Shown here: positions 1 to 6,871 of the stretch, in pieces
How the letters are laid out: each line of letters starts with the position of its first letter
Position numbering within the stretch: position 1 is the first letter of the stretch
Translations under genes and position numbers: made by a program
Assembly (NCBI GenBank): GCA_945876015.1
Contig: CAMCNM010000018.1
Coordinates: 1 to 14,706, forward strand
Direction: 5' to 3'
Origin: Gemmatimonas phototrophica
GTDB lineage: Bacteria; Gemmatimonadota; Gemmatimonadetes; Longimicrobiales; Gaopeijiaceae
Length of the DNA: 14,706 bases
Notes under the pieces: model-generated
The model's input: the letters and a program-made list of their open reading frames with translations, nothing else
Databases searched by the model: none
Told to the model about the DNA's origin: nothing

Positions 1-1187
1 TATCCTCGGAGGTCTCGACCGGAAACCCGACCGGGCCGAGCAGGAACGCCTTCGCGACATCGATCTCGGCGCCCGGCACCATCTCGACCCGGAGCCGCTC
101 CACCTGCGCCAGCGCCTCGCCGATCGCATCGGCCGCGGTGCCCGCGGGCGCATCGAAGGTCGCCTCCCAGACGCCGAAGTCGGGGCGGCGCGTGGCCGAC
201 GTGCTCGCCCCGTACGCCCAACGCTTCTCGCGCAGGATCCGGTCGAGCCGCGCCGACGGCCCGCCGCCGAGCACCACATCGGCGACGATGAGGGGGGTCC
301 AGCCGGGATCGGTCGCGCGCGGCAGCAGGTGGCCGACCCGCACGGACGCCTGCACGGTGCCCTGCTGGTGGACCAGGACGACGCGCGTGTCCTCCGGGGC
401 GGGGGGCCTTCCGTAGGTCAGCGCGGGCACCGCGGTCTGGCTCCAATCGCCGAACGCGCGCTCGATCGCCGCCGCCGCCTGGTCCGCGGTCACCGGGCCG
501 GAGACCACGAAGAGCGCCGCCGACGGATGGAACCAGAGTCGGTGGTACGTCACCAGGCTGATCCGGTCGATCGCCTGGAGCGTCTCCGGAGTCTTGAGCT
601 TTCCGTACGGGTGGCTCCCGTAGACCGCTCGTGTGAACGCACGGCTGGCGAGGAGGGCGGGCTGGTCCAGGCCTCTCTTCCAGGGCCGATTGCGCGCGGG
701 AGCGCATCTGATTGACCTGGTCTTCCGGAAACGTCGGGTTCATCACGACGTCCGCCATCAGCTCGAGGCCAGCTTGCAGGTCGGGCTCCAGCACGCCGAG
801 GTAGATCGTCGTCCAGTCCGAGGACGCCGCGGCCAGAAGCGTTCCACCCATGAAGTCGATCGCTTGCGCGATGTCGGCGGCCGTGCGGGTCGGCGTGCCC
901 CTGGTCAGCATCGACGCGACGAGCGCGGCCGTCCCGACCTTGTCCCCGAGATCGACCGCGGTGCCTCCGCGCACCACCAGGTCCACGTTGACGAACGGGA
1001 CCTCGCTCTGCGTGGCCACGACGAGCTTCGCGCCGTTGCTCAGCGTGCGCTCGACGAACGGAGGGAACTCGGTCCGGCCCATCGGGCGGGGCGGTGGCGG
1101 CGCCGGTTTCTGCGCCTCCGCACCCGTCGCCGCCACAGCGGCCAGCACGGCGGCGACCAGCGCTGTGAGACTCCCTGGAGTCCTCAT
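1..1187 (-). CDS. M16-family peptidase-like subunit, non-catalytic type; apparent frameshift, 3' end outside window
   Basis: The protein starts MRTPGSLTALVAAVLAAVAA and has a signal peptide ending near GAEAQ (residue ~26), so it is exported. The M16 N-terminal domain follows (ERTLSNGAKLVVATQ, then VDLVVRGGTAVD). Where an active subunit has HxxEH, this one reads TAALVASMLTRGT with no His or Glu pair, as in the non-catalytic partner of two-subunit bacterial M16 proteases. After residue ~171 the start frame turns into Arg/Pro/Gly-rich nonsense. The M16 homology resumes one base over, from GLDQPALLASRAFTRAVYGS at about position 673, and runs open to position 1 with typical second-domain sequence (GGGPSARLDRILREKRWAYG). 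This implies one extra base near 671-680. The start ATG (1187-1185) overlaps the stop of the upstream M16 gene (TGATG), so the two are translationally coupled. The family call is firm. Whether the frameshift is real or an assembly error is open. Confidence 0.8.
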   Translation of the reverse strand, partial: MRTPGSLTALVAAVLAAVAATGAEAQKPAPPPPRPMGRTEFPPFVERTLSNGAKLVVATQSEVPFVNVDLVVRGGTAVDLGDKVGTAALVASMLTRGTPTRTAADIAQAIDFMGGTLLAAASSDWTTIYLGVLEPDLQAGLELMADVVMNPTFPEDQVNQMRSRAQSALEERPGPARPPRQPCVHTSGLREPPVRKAQDSGDAPGDRPDQPGDVPPTLVPSVGGALRGLRPGDRGPGGGGDRARVRRLEPDRGARADLRKAPRPGGHARRPGPPAGHRAGVRAGRPPAAARDRSRLDPPHRRRCGARRRAVGAARPDPAREALGVRGEHVGHAPPRLRRLGGDLRCARGHRGRCDRRGAGAGGAAPGRDGAGRRDRCREGVPARPGRVSGRDLRG

Positions 1188-2563
1188 CAGTCGCCCCCGC
1201 GCGCCGGGCGGGCGATCACCACCGCGCGATTGGCGGGCGTCAGGTAGGTGCGCGCCACGCGGCGGACGTCCTCGAGCGTGACCTCCTCGTAGCGAGCCAT
1301 CTCGCCGTTCACCCAGAACGGATCGCCGTGATGGAGAACCGCGCTCTGCAGCTGCTGGGCCCTGGTCTGCGCCTTCATGCGACCGGTGACCAGGGAGACA
1401 CGCAGATGGTTCTTCGCCTTAGCCAGCTCCCGCTCGGTCACGTCCTCGCTCTGGAGTCGCGCGACCTCCTCGGAGACCATTTCCTCCACGCGGCCGATGT
1501 CCACGCCCTCGTTAGCCATCGCGCCGAGCAGGAGAGTGCCCGGGCCGCGCCGTGTGCGCAGGGCCGAGGCCACATCGCGCGCCGCTTCCTCGCGGTGCAC
1601 CAGCCGTTCTTTCAGCCGGCTACTCTCGCCCGCGCCCAAGATCGTCGCGAGGGCCGAGAGCGCGTACGCGTCCGCCGGGTCCGACGGCGCGTTGTACGTG
1701 ATCCACACCAGCGGCAGCTGCGCCAACGGATCGACCACTGCGAGCCGCCGCTCGCCGGTGGTGCGAGGCGTGGGAGGGAACGGCGGAAGGTCGGGAAGCG
1801 GCGCGCCGCGCGGGATCGGGCCCAGATACTCCTCCGCCGCCCTTCTCACGTCCGCCGTCGTGACGGCGCCGACCACGGTGAGCACCGCGTTGTTGGGCAC
1901 GTAGTACTTCCGATAGAAGCCGCGCACATCCTCGGTCGTCGCGGCAACCAGGTCCGCGGTGGATCCCAGGGGCGGGTGCCGATACGGCGCGTAGTCGGTG
2001 GCGAGTGTATCGACCGCGATCTGGGCCGCGGCATAGGGCTGGCCGTCCACCCGCTGAAGCCGCTCGTCCAGGACCATCCCGAGCACCGCCCGGAACGCCT
2101 CATCGCTGATCTCGACGCGGGCCATGCGCTCGGCGTGCATCCAGAGCGAGAGGTCGAGCTGGTTGGCCGGTAGCAGCTCTCCGAACTCGGTCCGGTCGTA
2201 GTCCGTGGCGCCGCCCGTCAGGCCACCAGCTCGCGAGATGAGCCGGTCGTACTCCCCGTCCGTCAGGTTCGCGGTCGGCTCGAAGAGCATGTGCTCGAGG
2301 AGGTATGCGAAGCCGGTACGCCCGGGCGCCTCGTGGGCGCTGCCCACTCCGTACACCATCGAGACCGCCACCAGCGGCGCGGAGTGGTCCTGCGACACGA
2401 TGACGCGCAGCCCGTTGGCGAGCGTGAACGTGTCGATCGGGATCGGCGGGAGGACGAAGCGATCCTGCGCAGCGGCGGGGCGCGGCGTCGACAGAGCGAG
2501 CAGAATGGCGAACAGCGCGGCGCCGCCCGGCCACGACCACCTGCGCGCTTCAGGCTGGATCAT
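1187..2563 (-). CDS. Secreted M16-family (insulinase/processing-peptidase-like) protein with altered zinc motif
   Basis: This 458-residue protein has a signal peptide (hydrophobic core GGAALFAILLAL, likely cleaved near AAAQ, residue ~33), followed by two M16 domains. The N-terminal domain has FTLANGLRVIVSQDHSAPLV and the zinc region GRTGFAYLLEHMLFEPT at residues 81-97. In active M16 enzymes this is HxxEH; here position 87 is Tyr, while Glu90, His91 and the third ligand Glu167 (VLDERLQ) remain. The C-terminal domain is complete (GAGESSRLKERLVHREEAA; final TYLTPANRAVVIARP). Family members cleave peptides in the periplasm with a non-catalytic partner, which is the gene immediately downstream (one-base overlap). 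Zinc binding may be weakened or lost, so peptidase activity is uncertain. The ATG at 2563 is chosen because the signal peptide begins right after it. Confidence 0.9.
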   Translation of the reverse strand: MIQPEARRWSWPGGAALFAILLALSTPRPAAAQDRFVLPPIPIDTFTLANGLRVIVSQDHSAPLVAVSMVYGVGSAHEAPGRTGFAYLLEHMLFEPTANLTDGEYDRLISRAGGLTGGATDYDRTEFGELLPANQLDLSLWMHAERMARVEISDEAFRAVLGMVLDERLQRVDGQPYAAAQIAVDTLATDYAPYRHPPLGSTADLVAATTEDVRGFYRKYYVPNNAVLTVVGAVTTADVRRAAEEYLGPIPRGAPLPDLPPFPPTPRTTGERRLAVVDPLAQLPLVWITYNAPSDPADAYALSALATILGAGESSRLKERLVHREEAARDVASALRTRRGPGTLLLGAMANEGVDIGRVEEMVSEEVARLQSEDVTERELAKAKNHLRVSLVTGRMKAQTRAQQLQSAVLHHGDPFWVNGEMARYEEVTLEDVRRVARTYLTPANRAVVIARPARGGD

Positions 2564-2617
2564 CGACGACGGTCTCCGGGCGGGTCTCCGGGTGTCTTCG
2601 CTGTTTCGCGCGGCGGG

Positions 2618-2625
2618 AATATACC
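2618..2625. promoter_or_regulatory. AT-rich patch in divergent intergenic region, possible -10 element
   Basis: The 110-base gap between the divergent M16 operon and the TMEM175-type gene holds a single AT-rich patch. Read on the minus strand it contains TATATT, a good -10 match about 55 bases before the M16 start. Read on the plus strand it gives TATACC. No convincing -35 box was found for either direction, so this is only a candidate. Confidence 0.25.
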
Positions 2626-2663
2626 ATTGTGGCCAGAGTGGGGGGCGTTCGCGGACCGAGACC

Positions 2664-2670
2664 GGAGGAG
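2664..2670 (+). promoter_or_regulatory. Ribosome binding site that sets the start of the TMEM175-type gene
   Basis: GGAGGAG lies 3 bases before the GTG at 2674. A longer in-frame reading from the GTG at 2629 would put this strong Shine-Dalgarno sequence inside the coding region and add 15 residues that do not look like the family. The later ATG at 2689 would cut off the conserved Arg of RxxxFSD. Both points favour 2674. Confidence 0.7.
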
Positions 2671-2673
2671 AGC

Positions 2674-3264
2674 GTGAACAAGGGACGGATGGAGGCGTTC
2701 AGCGACGGGGTGATCACGGTCATCATCACGATCATGGTGCTCGAGCTGAGGACGCCCGAAGGGATGGACTGGGCCGCCCTGGAGTCCCAGATGCCCATCT
2801 TCCTGAGCTACCTGCTGAGCTTCGTGTTCGTCGGCATCTATTGGGCGAACCACCATCACATGTTCCAGTGCGTGGAGGGGATACACGGCGGCGTGCTGTG
2901 GGCCAACTTGCACCTCCTGTTCTGGCTGTCGCTCACTCCCTTCGTCACCGCGTGGATGGGCGAGACGCACTTCGCCCCCTGGCCCGTCGCGCTCTACGGC
3001 GTGGTCCTGCTCATGTCCGGGACCGCGTACTTCATCCTGTCCCGGGTGCTGCTGAGGCACCACGGCGAGGACTCGACGTTCGCGGCCGCGCTGGGTAGCG
3101 ACTTCAAGGGCAAGATCTCGCTCGTGTGCTACACGGTCGCGATCCCGCTCGCGCTCGTCCGGCCAAGGGCGGCGTGCGCGAGCTACGTCGCCGTCGCCCT
3201 CACCTGGCTCGTTCCGGACCGGCGCTTCGAGCGGGTGCTCTCCGGGCAGCCGCGGCGGGTATAG
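2674..3264 (+). CDS. TMEM175/DUF1211-family integral membrane protein (potassium-channel type)
   Basis: The protein has 196 residues and begins with GTG. The TMEM175 signature RxxxFSD is present at residues 5-11 (RMEAFSDG), followed by the first helix (VITVIITIMVLEL). Next comes FLSYLLSFVFVGIYWANHHH, typical of bacterial DUF1211 proteins, and about six membrane segments can be drawn (roughly 12-25, 41-57, 74-94, 103-125, 147-162, 165-180). Characterised bacterial TMEM175 homologues are potassium-permeable channels with the FSD helix lining the pore; ion selectivity here is inferred from family only. It is the first gene of a plus-strand run, divergent from the M16 operon, and ends 7 bases before the next start. 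Confidence 0.9.
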   Translation: MNKGRMEAFSDGVITVIITIMVLELRTPEGMDWAALESQMPIFLSYLLSFVFVGIYWANHHHMFQCVEGIHGGVLWANLHLLFWLSLTPFVTAWMGETHFAPWPVALYGVVLLMSGTAYFILSRVLLRHHGEDSTFAAALGSDFKGKISLVCYTVAIPLALVRPRAACASYVAVALTWLVPDRRFERVLSGQPRRV

Positions 3265-3271
3265 TCCCGGT

Positions 3272-3586
3272 ATGCTCCTCGAAAAACGCGTGGTCTCGCG
3301 CAAGACGCCGCTCGACGGCAAGCTCGAGGTCTCCGATCTCACCGCCGCGCGCATCGCAGATCTCGGCCCTGCGTTTTGGGTGTCATCGCCCGGGGGAGAC
3401 GCGCGCGGCAAGGTAGAATCGTTCGAGTGCACGTGCGGCAAACGCCCCGGCGGACGGCACATCCACCACTTCGTCGCGAGCCCCCTCCTGAAGGGCCTGA
3501 CCGAAGGCGCCGAAGTGCGCGTGGAGCTGGATGAGAGCGAAGCCCGGGTCAGGATCGTCCCCACCACAACCGGAACCAACGCATGA
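3272..3586 (+). CDS. Small hypothetical protein with CxC...HxHH cluster
   Basis: I do not recognise the family of this 104-residue protein. It is soluble and mixed alpha/beta in character, with no signal peptide or membrane helix. Its most distinctive stretch, at residues ~52-67, is FECTCGKRPGGRHIHHF: two Cys one residue apart, followed by three His. This arrangement could bind zinc or another metal, but that is inference. The C-terminal part (EGAEVRVELDESEARVRIVP) looks like a beta-strand pair. It begins 7 bases after the channel gene stop, without a clear Shine-Dalgarno sequence, and its stop overlaps the start of the OsmC gene (ATGA). It is therefore probably co-translated with OsmC, which supports it being a real gene. 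Confidence 0.7.
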   Translation: MLLEKRVVSRKTPLDGKLEVSDLTAARIADLGPAFWVSSPGGDARGKVESFECTCGKRPGGRHIHHFVASPLLKGLTEGAEVRVELDESEARVRIVPTTTGTNA

Positions 3587-4083
3587 ACGCGGAAGAGCTC
3601 AGGGCCATCCAGGCGCCCATCAAGGAGAGGTACAAGTCCGAGCCGGAGTCCGCGCTCGTGACGCTCCGGGCCGAGGCGACGACCGAGGAAGGAATCTCCT
3701 GCAGCGTCGATACGGGCCGCGGGCTGGTGGAAGCGGGCTTCCATTCCGGAACCGGGGGAGACGGCAGCCTCGCCTGCTCGGGCGACATGCTGCTCCAGGC
3801 CCTGGTGGCGTGCGCGGGCGTGACGCTCCGCGCGGTGGCGACCGCGATCGGCGTGGATCTGCGTAGCGCGCGCATCACCGCCGAGGGCGATCTAGATTGG
3901 CGCGGCACGCTGGGCCTCTCGAAGGAAGTGCCCGTGGGCTTCAAGGAGATCCGCCTCCGGTTCGCGCTCGACTCGAACGCCACCGAGGAGCAGAAGGCGA
4001 CGCTGCTCAAGCTGACCGAGCGCTACTGCGTGATCCTGCAGACGCTCCGCCAATCGCCCCCGGTCACCGCGTCGATCGGATGA
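3583..4083 (+). CDS. OsmC-family protein
   Basis: This 166-residue protein has the OsmC/Ohr fold pattern. An N-terminal beta region is followed by the helix LLQALVACAGVTLRAVATAIG with Cys77, then strands (RLRFALDSNATEEQKATLL), then a second helix with Cys149 in ERYCVILQTLRQSPPV. Two cysteines at these places are the redox pair that reduces organic hydroperoxides in characterised OsmC and Ohr enzymes. The usual Pro after the second Cys is replaced by Val, so this is a divergent subgroup and its substrate is uncertain. It is cytoplasmic, with no export signal. The start overlaps the previous stop as ATGA, and its own stop overlaps the methyltransferase start (ATGA). Confidence 0.88.
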   Translation: MNAEELRAIQAPIKERYKSEPESALVTLRAEATTEEGISCSVDTGRGLVEAGFHSGTGGDGSLACSGDMLLQALVACAGVTLRAVATAIGVDLRSARITAEGDLDWRGTLGLSKEVPVGFKEIRLRFALDSNATEEQKATLLKLTERYCVILQTLRQSPPVTASIG

Positions 4084-4712
4084 CCGAGAAGGTCTACGAC
4101 GCTCGCTACTTCAGCCGCTGGTACCGGAAGGGACGCTCGGTCTCGCCGGCGGAGGCCGTCGGGCGTCGCGCGCGGCTGGCGGTGGCCGCCGCGGAATACG
4201 TGCTCGAGCGGCGCGTGCGGTCGGTGCTCGACGTGGGGTGCGGTGAGGGACCGTGGCGCGCGCCGCTTCGCCGCCTCCGGTCGGGTCTCACCTACGTGGG
4301 GGTCGATCCGAGCGAGTACGTGGTCCGCCGGTTCGGTCGGCGGCGCGGCATCCGCCGTGGGAGCTTCGGCGAGCTGGGCTCGCTTGGCCTCCGGCGCTCG
4401 TTCGACCTCGTGGTATGCGCCGACTTCCTGCAGTACGTGAGCTCGGGCGAGCTGAAGCGCGGCCTCTCCGCGCTGCGCCGCCTGGCTCGTGGCATCGTGT
4501 ACGCGGACCCGTTCACGTCCGACGACGACTTCGAGGGCGATCTCGAGGGATGGCAGCACCGCACACCCGCGGCCTATCGTCGAGCGTTCGGAGCCGCGGG
4601 ATTCGTTCAGTGCGGACTCAACTGCTGGGCGGCGAAAGCGGTACGGGACAACCTCAATGCGCTCGAGATGTGCCACGGATCGATCACCCCGGGGCGGAAC
4701 GAGAAGCGATGA
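4080..4712 (+). CDS. Class I SAM-dependent methyltransferase
   Basis: This 210-residue protein has a Rossmann methyltransferase core. Motif I is VLDVGCGEG at residues 49-57; the acidic residue binding the ribose of SAM is in YVGVDPSEY (Asp76); FDLVVCADFLQYV (~108-120) corresponds to the motif IV region of Methyltransf_11/25-type enzymes. The N-terminus (MTEKVYDARYFSRWYRKG) resembles small-molecule or lipid methyltransferases, but the acceptor cannot be named. The reading frame is open further upstream, but ATG 4080 is chosen because it overlaps the OsmC stop (ATGA) and removes an Arg-rich antiframe extension. The end overlaps the next gene's start, again as ATGA. Confidence 0.88.
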   Translation: MTEKVYDARYFSRWYRKGRSVSPAEAVGRRARLAVAAAEYVLERRVRSVLDVGCGEGPWRAPLRRLRSGLTYVGVDPSEYVVRRFGRRRGIRRGSFGELGSLGLRRSFDLVVCADFLQYVSSGELKRGLSALRRLARGIVYADPFTSDDDFEGDLEGWQHRTPAAYRRAFGAAGFVQCGLNCWAAKAVRDNLNALEMCHGSITPGRNEKR

Positions 4713-5203
4713 GCATCGGAAAGGCGATGTTGGCCGAGTTCGACATGGAGATGACCACGACGCGGAAGACGCTGGAGCGCGTGCCGGGCGAGAAGGGCGC
4801 GTGGAAGCCACACGAGAAGTCGTTTTCGCTCGGGCATCTGGCGCAGCTGGTGGCACGGATGCCGGGATGGCTCACGCTGATGCTCGGCAACACCGAGATG
4901 GACCTGGGCGGCGGGCCCGGCTACAGCCTCGAGACCACCGAGACGCTGCTCCGGGTCTTCGACGAGAACGTGCGCGAAGCGCGCCACGCGCTCGAGCAGG
5001 TGGGCGACGCGGACTTGGCGGTGACGTGGTCGCTCAAGATGGGCGGTAACGTGGTGATGGCCCTACCCCGGAAGGTCGTGGTGCGACAGACGATCAACCA
5101 CCTCGTGCACCACCGCGGCCAGCTGAGCGTCTACCTCCGCCTGCTCGACGTACCGGTGCCGTCGATGTACGGCCCGACCGCGGACGAGCCCTGGGGGTCG
5201 TGA
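4709..5203 (+). CDS. DinB-superfamily protein (putative metal-dependent enzyme)
   Basis: This 164-residue four-helix-bundle protein carries the DinB histidine triad: His43 in SFSLGHLAQLV, and His131 and His135 in INHLVHHRGQLSVYLRLL (HxxxH). The C-terminal signature VPSMYGPTADEPWG is characteristic of the DinB/DfsB-like group. Members bind a divalent metal and some act as thiol S-transferases (for example bacillithiol or mycothiol dependent); the substrate here is unknown. ATG 4709 is chosen because it overlaps the methyltransferase stop, although the frame is open far upstream. The next gene starts inside its stop codon (GTGA). Confidence 0.9.
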   Translation: MSIGKAMLAEFDMEMTTTRKTLERVPGEKGAWKPHEKSFSLGHLAQLVARMPGWLTLMLGNTEMDLGGGPGYSLETTETLLRVFDENVREARHALEQVGDADLAVTWSLKMGGNVVMALPRKVVVRQTINHLVHHRGQLSVYLRLLDVPVPSMYGPTADEPWGS

Positions 5204-5796
5204 AGCCCCGGTTCTTCAAGACCGCCGACGCGTTTCGCGCCTGGCTCGAGAAGAACCACGCCCGCGCCGACGAGCTGCTGGTCGGCCTGTACAAGCGCGG
5301 ATCGGGCAAGCCGAGCATGACCTGGCCCGAGTCGGTGGACCAGGCGCTCTGCTTCGGCTGGATCGACGGCGTGCGGAAGTCGATCGACGAGGACGGCTAC
5401 ACGATTCGCTTCACGCCGCGCCGGCCGAAGAGCATCTGGAGCAAGGTGAACGTGCGGCAGGTGGGCGAGCTGACCGAGCGGGGCCTCATGCGGCCGGCCG
5501 GGCTGGCCGCGTTCGCGAAGCGGACCCCCGAGAGAACCGGCATCTACGCCGCGGAGCAGTCCGACGTGAAGATGGACGAGGCATTCGAGCGCACCTTCCG
5601 GGCCGGCCGGCGCGCGTGGAAGTTCTTCGAGGGGCAGCCCCCCTGGTATCGACGGACCGCCACGTGGTGGGTGATCAACGCGAAGCGGGAGACGACACGC
5701 CTTCGGCGCCTCGATACCCTGATCGCCCGATCGGACGCGGGTGAGTGGATCGGCCCGTTGGAAACAGCACGAGCGGCGCGCGGACGAAAGAGCTAG
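5200..5796 (+). CDS. YdeI/OmpD-associated-family protein
   Basis: This 198-residue protein begins with GTG overlapping the DinB stop (GTGA). It carries the family hallmarks TWPESVDQALCFGWIDGVRK (~41-60) and FTPRRPKSIWSKVN (71-84), followed by a C-terminal helical half ending in an Arg/Lys-rich tail. Relatives are annotated YdeI/OmpD-associated or bacteriocin-protection proteins, with only loose functional data on envelope stress and antimicrobial peptide tolerance. There is no signal peptide, so it is probably cytosolic. It is the last gene of the plus-strand run and converges on the phosphonate operon with a 10-base gap and no visible terminator hairpin. Confidence 0.87.
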   Translation: MKPRFFKTADAFRAWLEKNHARADELLVGLYKRGSGKPSMTWPESVDQALCFGWIDGVRKSIDEDGYTIRFTPRRPKSIWSKVNVRQVGELTERGLMRPAGLAAFAKRTPERTGIYAAEQSDVKMDEAFERTFRAGRRAWKFFEGQPPWYRRTATWWVINAKRETTRLRRLDTLIARSDAGEWIGPLETARAARGRKS

Positions 5797-5806
5797 GCGA
5801 AGGCGC

Positions 5807-6871
5807 TCATCCGAGCACCGCGCTCAGGGCTCCGAGCAGCCGCTCCATGTCCGGGTCGGTGATTTCGCCCATCACCGCGATGCGGAAGATCCCCGCGGCG
5901 AGCCGGCCCTGACCGGCGTAGATCACAAAGCCGTTTCGCTTGAGTCCGTCGTGCAGCCTCTCGTAGCTCAAGCCGTGCGGCAGGCGAAACGCGCTCAACA
6001 CGCACGAGCAGTCGCCCTCGGGCAGGAGCGGCTCCACGGCCAGCTCGATCAAGCGGCCGCGCACGTGCTCCATGAGCGCGCGGTAGCGGGCCCGGCGCAC
6101 CGTCCATCCGCCCGCTCCGTCGAGCTCCGTGAGCGCCTCGTCCAGCGCGTAGCACGCCTGCACCGCGGGCGTGAAGAGCGTGTCGCCCGCGTCCTGGGCT
6201 CGGCAGTGCGCGGCCAGATCGAGGTAGAGGCCGCGCCGGGGATCGCTTCCTTCGAGCAGCGATCGCCGCAGCAGCACGAAAGAAACGCCGGGCACGCCGT
6301 GCAGGCACTTGTTCGCGGTGGACGCGCACGCGGCGAGACCGGTGAAGTCGATCTGCTCCGCTCCGAAGCTGCTGACGGCATCCAGCAGCAGCGACGTGCG
6401 GCCGCCGGGGCCGGCGACCGCGAGGTCGTTCAGCCGACCCGAGGTCGTCTCGTGATGCACGAGCGCGATCCGGTGCGCGGGGAGCGAGACCCTCGCCAGC
6501 GCGGCACGTAAACGCGACGGATCCACCGCGTCCTCCCAGCCGTGACGAACCGGGGTGCAGGCGATACGGTGCGCGACGGCGATCTGTGACATGCGCTCGC
6601 CGTAGGCGCCGTTCTCGACCACGACCAGCTCGCCGTCCGCCGGCACCAACGAGCCGAGCATCGCTTCGACCGCCGAGGTGCCCGAGCCGGTCAGCAGCAC
6701 CGCCGCCCACTCCCCCGGATCCAGACCGTAGACCGCGAGCAGCTTCCGGCGAATGCCCGACTGGAGGTCGGAGAACTCGGGCTCGCGGTGGCACAGGTCG
6801 GGGCGGAGCATGGCCTCGCGCACGCGCCTGCTGAGCGTGACCGGACCGGGGTTGAGGAGGATGGTGCTCAC
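5807..6871 (-). CDS. phnW: 2-aminoethylphosphonate:pyruvate transaminase (PhnW-like)
   Basis: This 354-residue class V PLP aminotransferase matches PhnW. The N-terminus [20 protein letters not shown] is typical, as are HREPEFSDL, the phosphate-binding TGSGTSAVEAML (~61-72) and HHETTSG (~139-145). The PLP aspartate is Asp164 in LLDAVSSFGA, and the Schiff-base lysine is Lys188 in STANKCLHGVPG. PhnW interconverts AEP plus pyruvate with phosphonoacetaldehyde plus alanine. Because pepM and ppd sit directly upstream, it is inferred to work in the synthetic direction, producing AEP. The frame is open to 7057, but GTG 6871 is chosen: it overlaps the ppd stop (GTGA) and begins exactly where family sequence begins. 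It is the last gene of the operon. Confidence 0.9.
   Translation of the reverse strand: MSTILLNPGPVTLSRRVREAMLRPDLCHREPEFSDLQSGIRRKLLAVYGLDPGEWAAVLLTGSGTSAVEAMLGSLVPADGELVVVENGAYGERMSQIAVAHRIACTPVRHGWEDAVDPSRLRAALARVSLPAHRIALVHHETTSGRLNDLAVAGPGGRTSLLLDAVSSFGAEQIDFTGLAACASTANKCLHGVPGVSFVLLRRSLLEGSDPRRGLYLDLAAHCRAQDAGDTLFTPAVQACYALDEALTELDGAGGWTVRRARYRALMEHVRGRLIELAVEPLLPEGDCSCVLSAFRLPHGLSYERLHDGLKRNGFVIYAGQGRLAAGIFRIAVMGEITDPDMERLLGALSAVLG

Noticed and set aside
633..1281. Plus-strand frames opposite the second M16 subunit
   Set aside because: They are low-complexity Arg/Ala-rich antisense shadows; the minus strand carries the real M16 homology.
5797..5806. Possible terminator between the convergent ydeI-like and phnW genes
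   Set aside because: The gap is only 10 bases and shows no inverted repeat or T-run.
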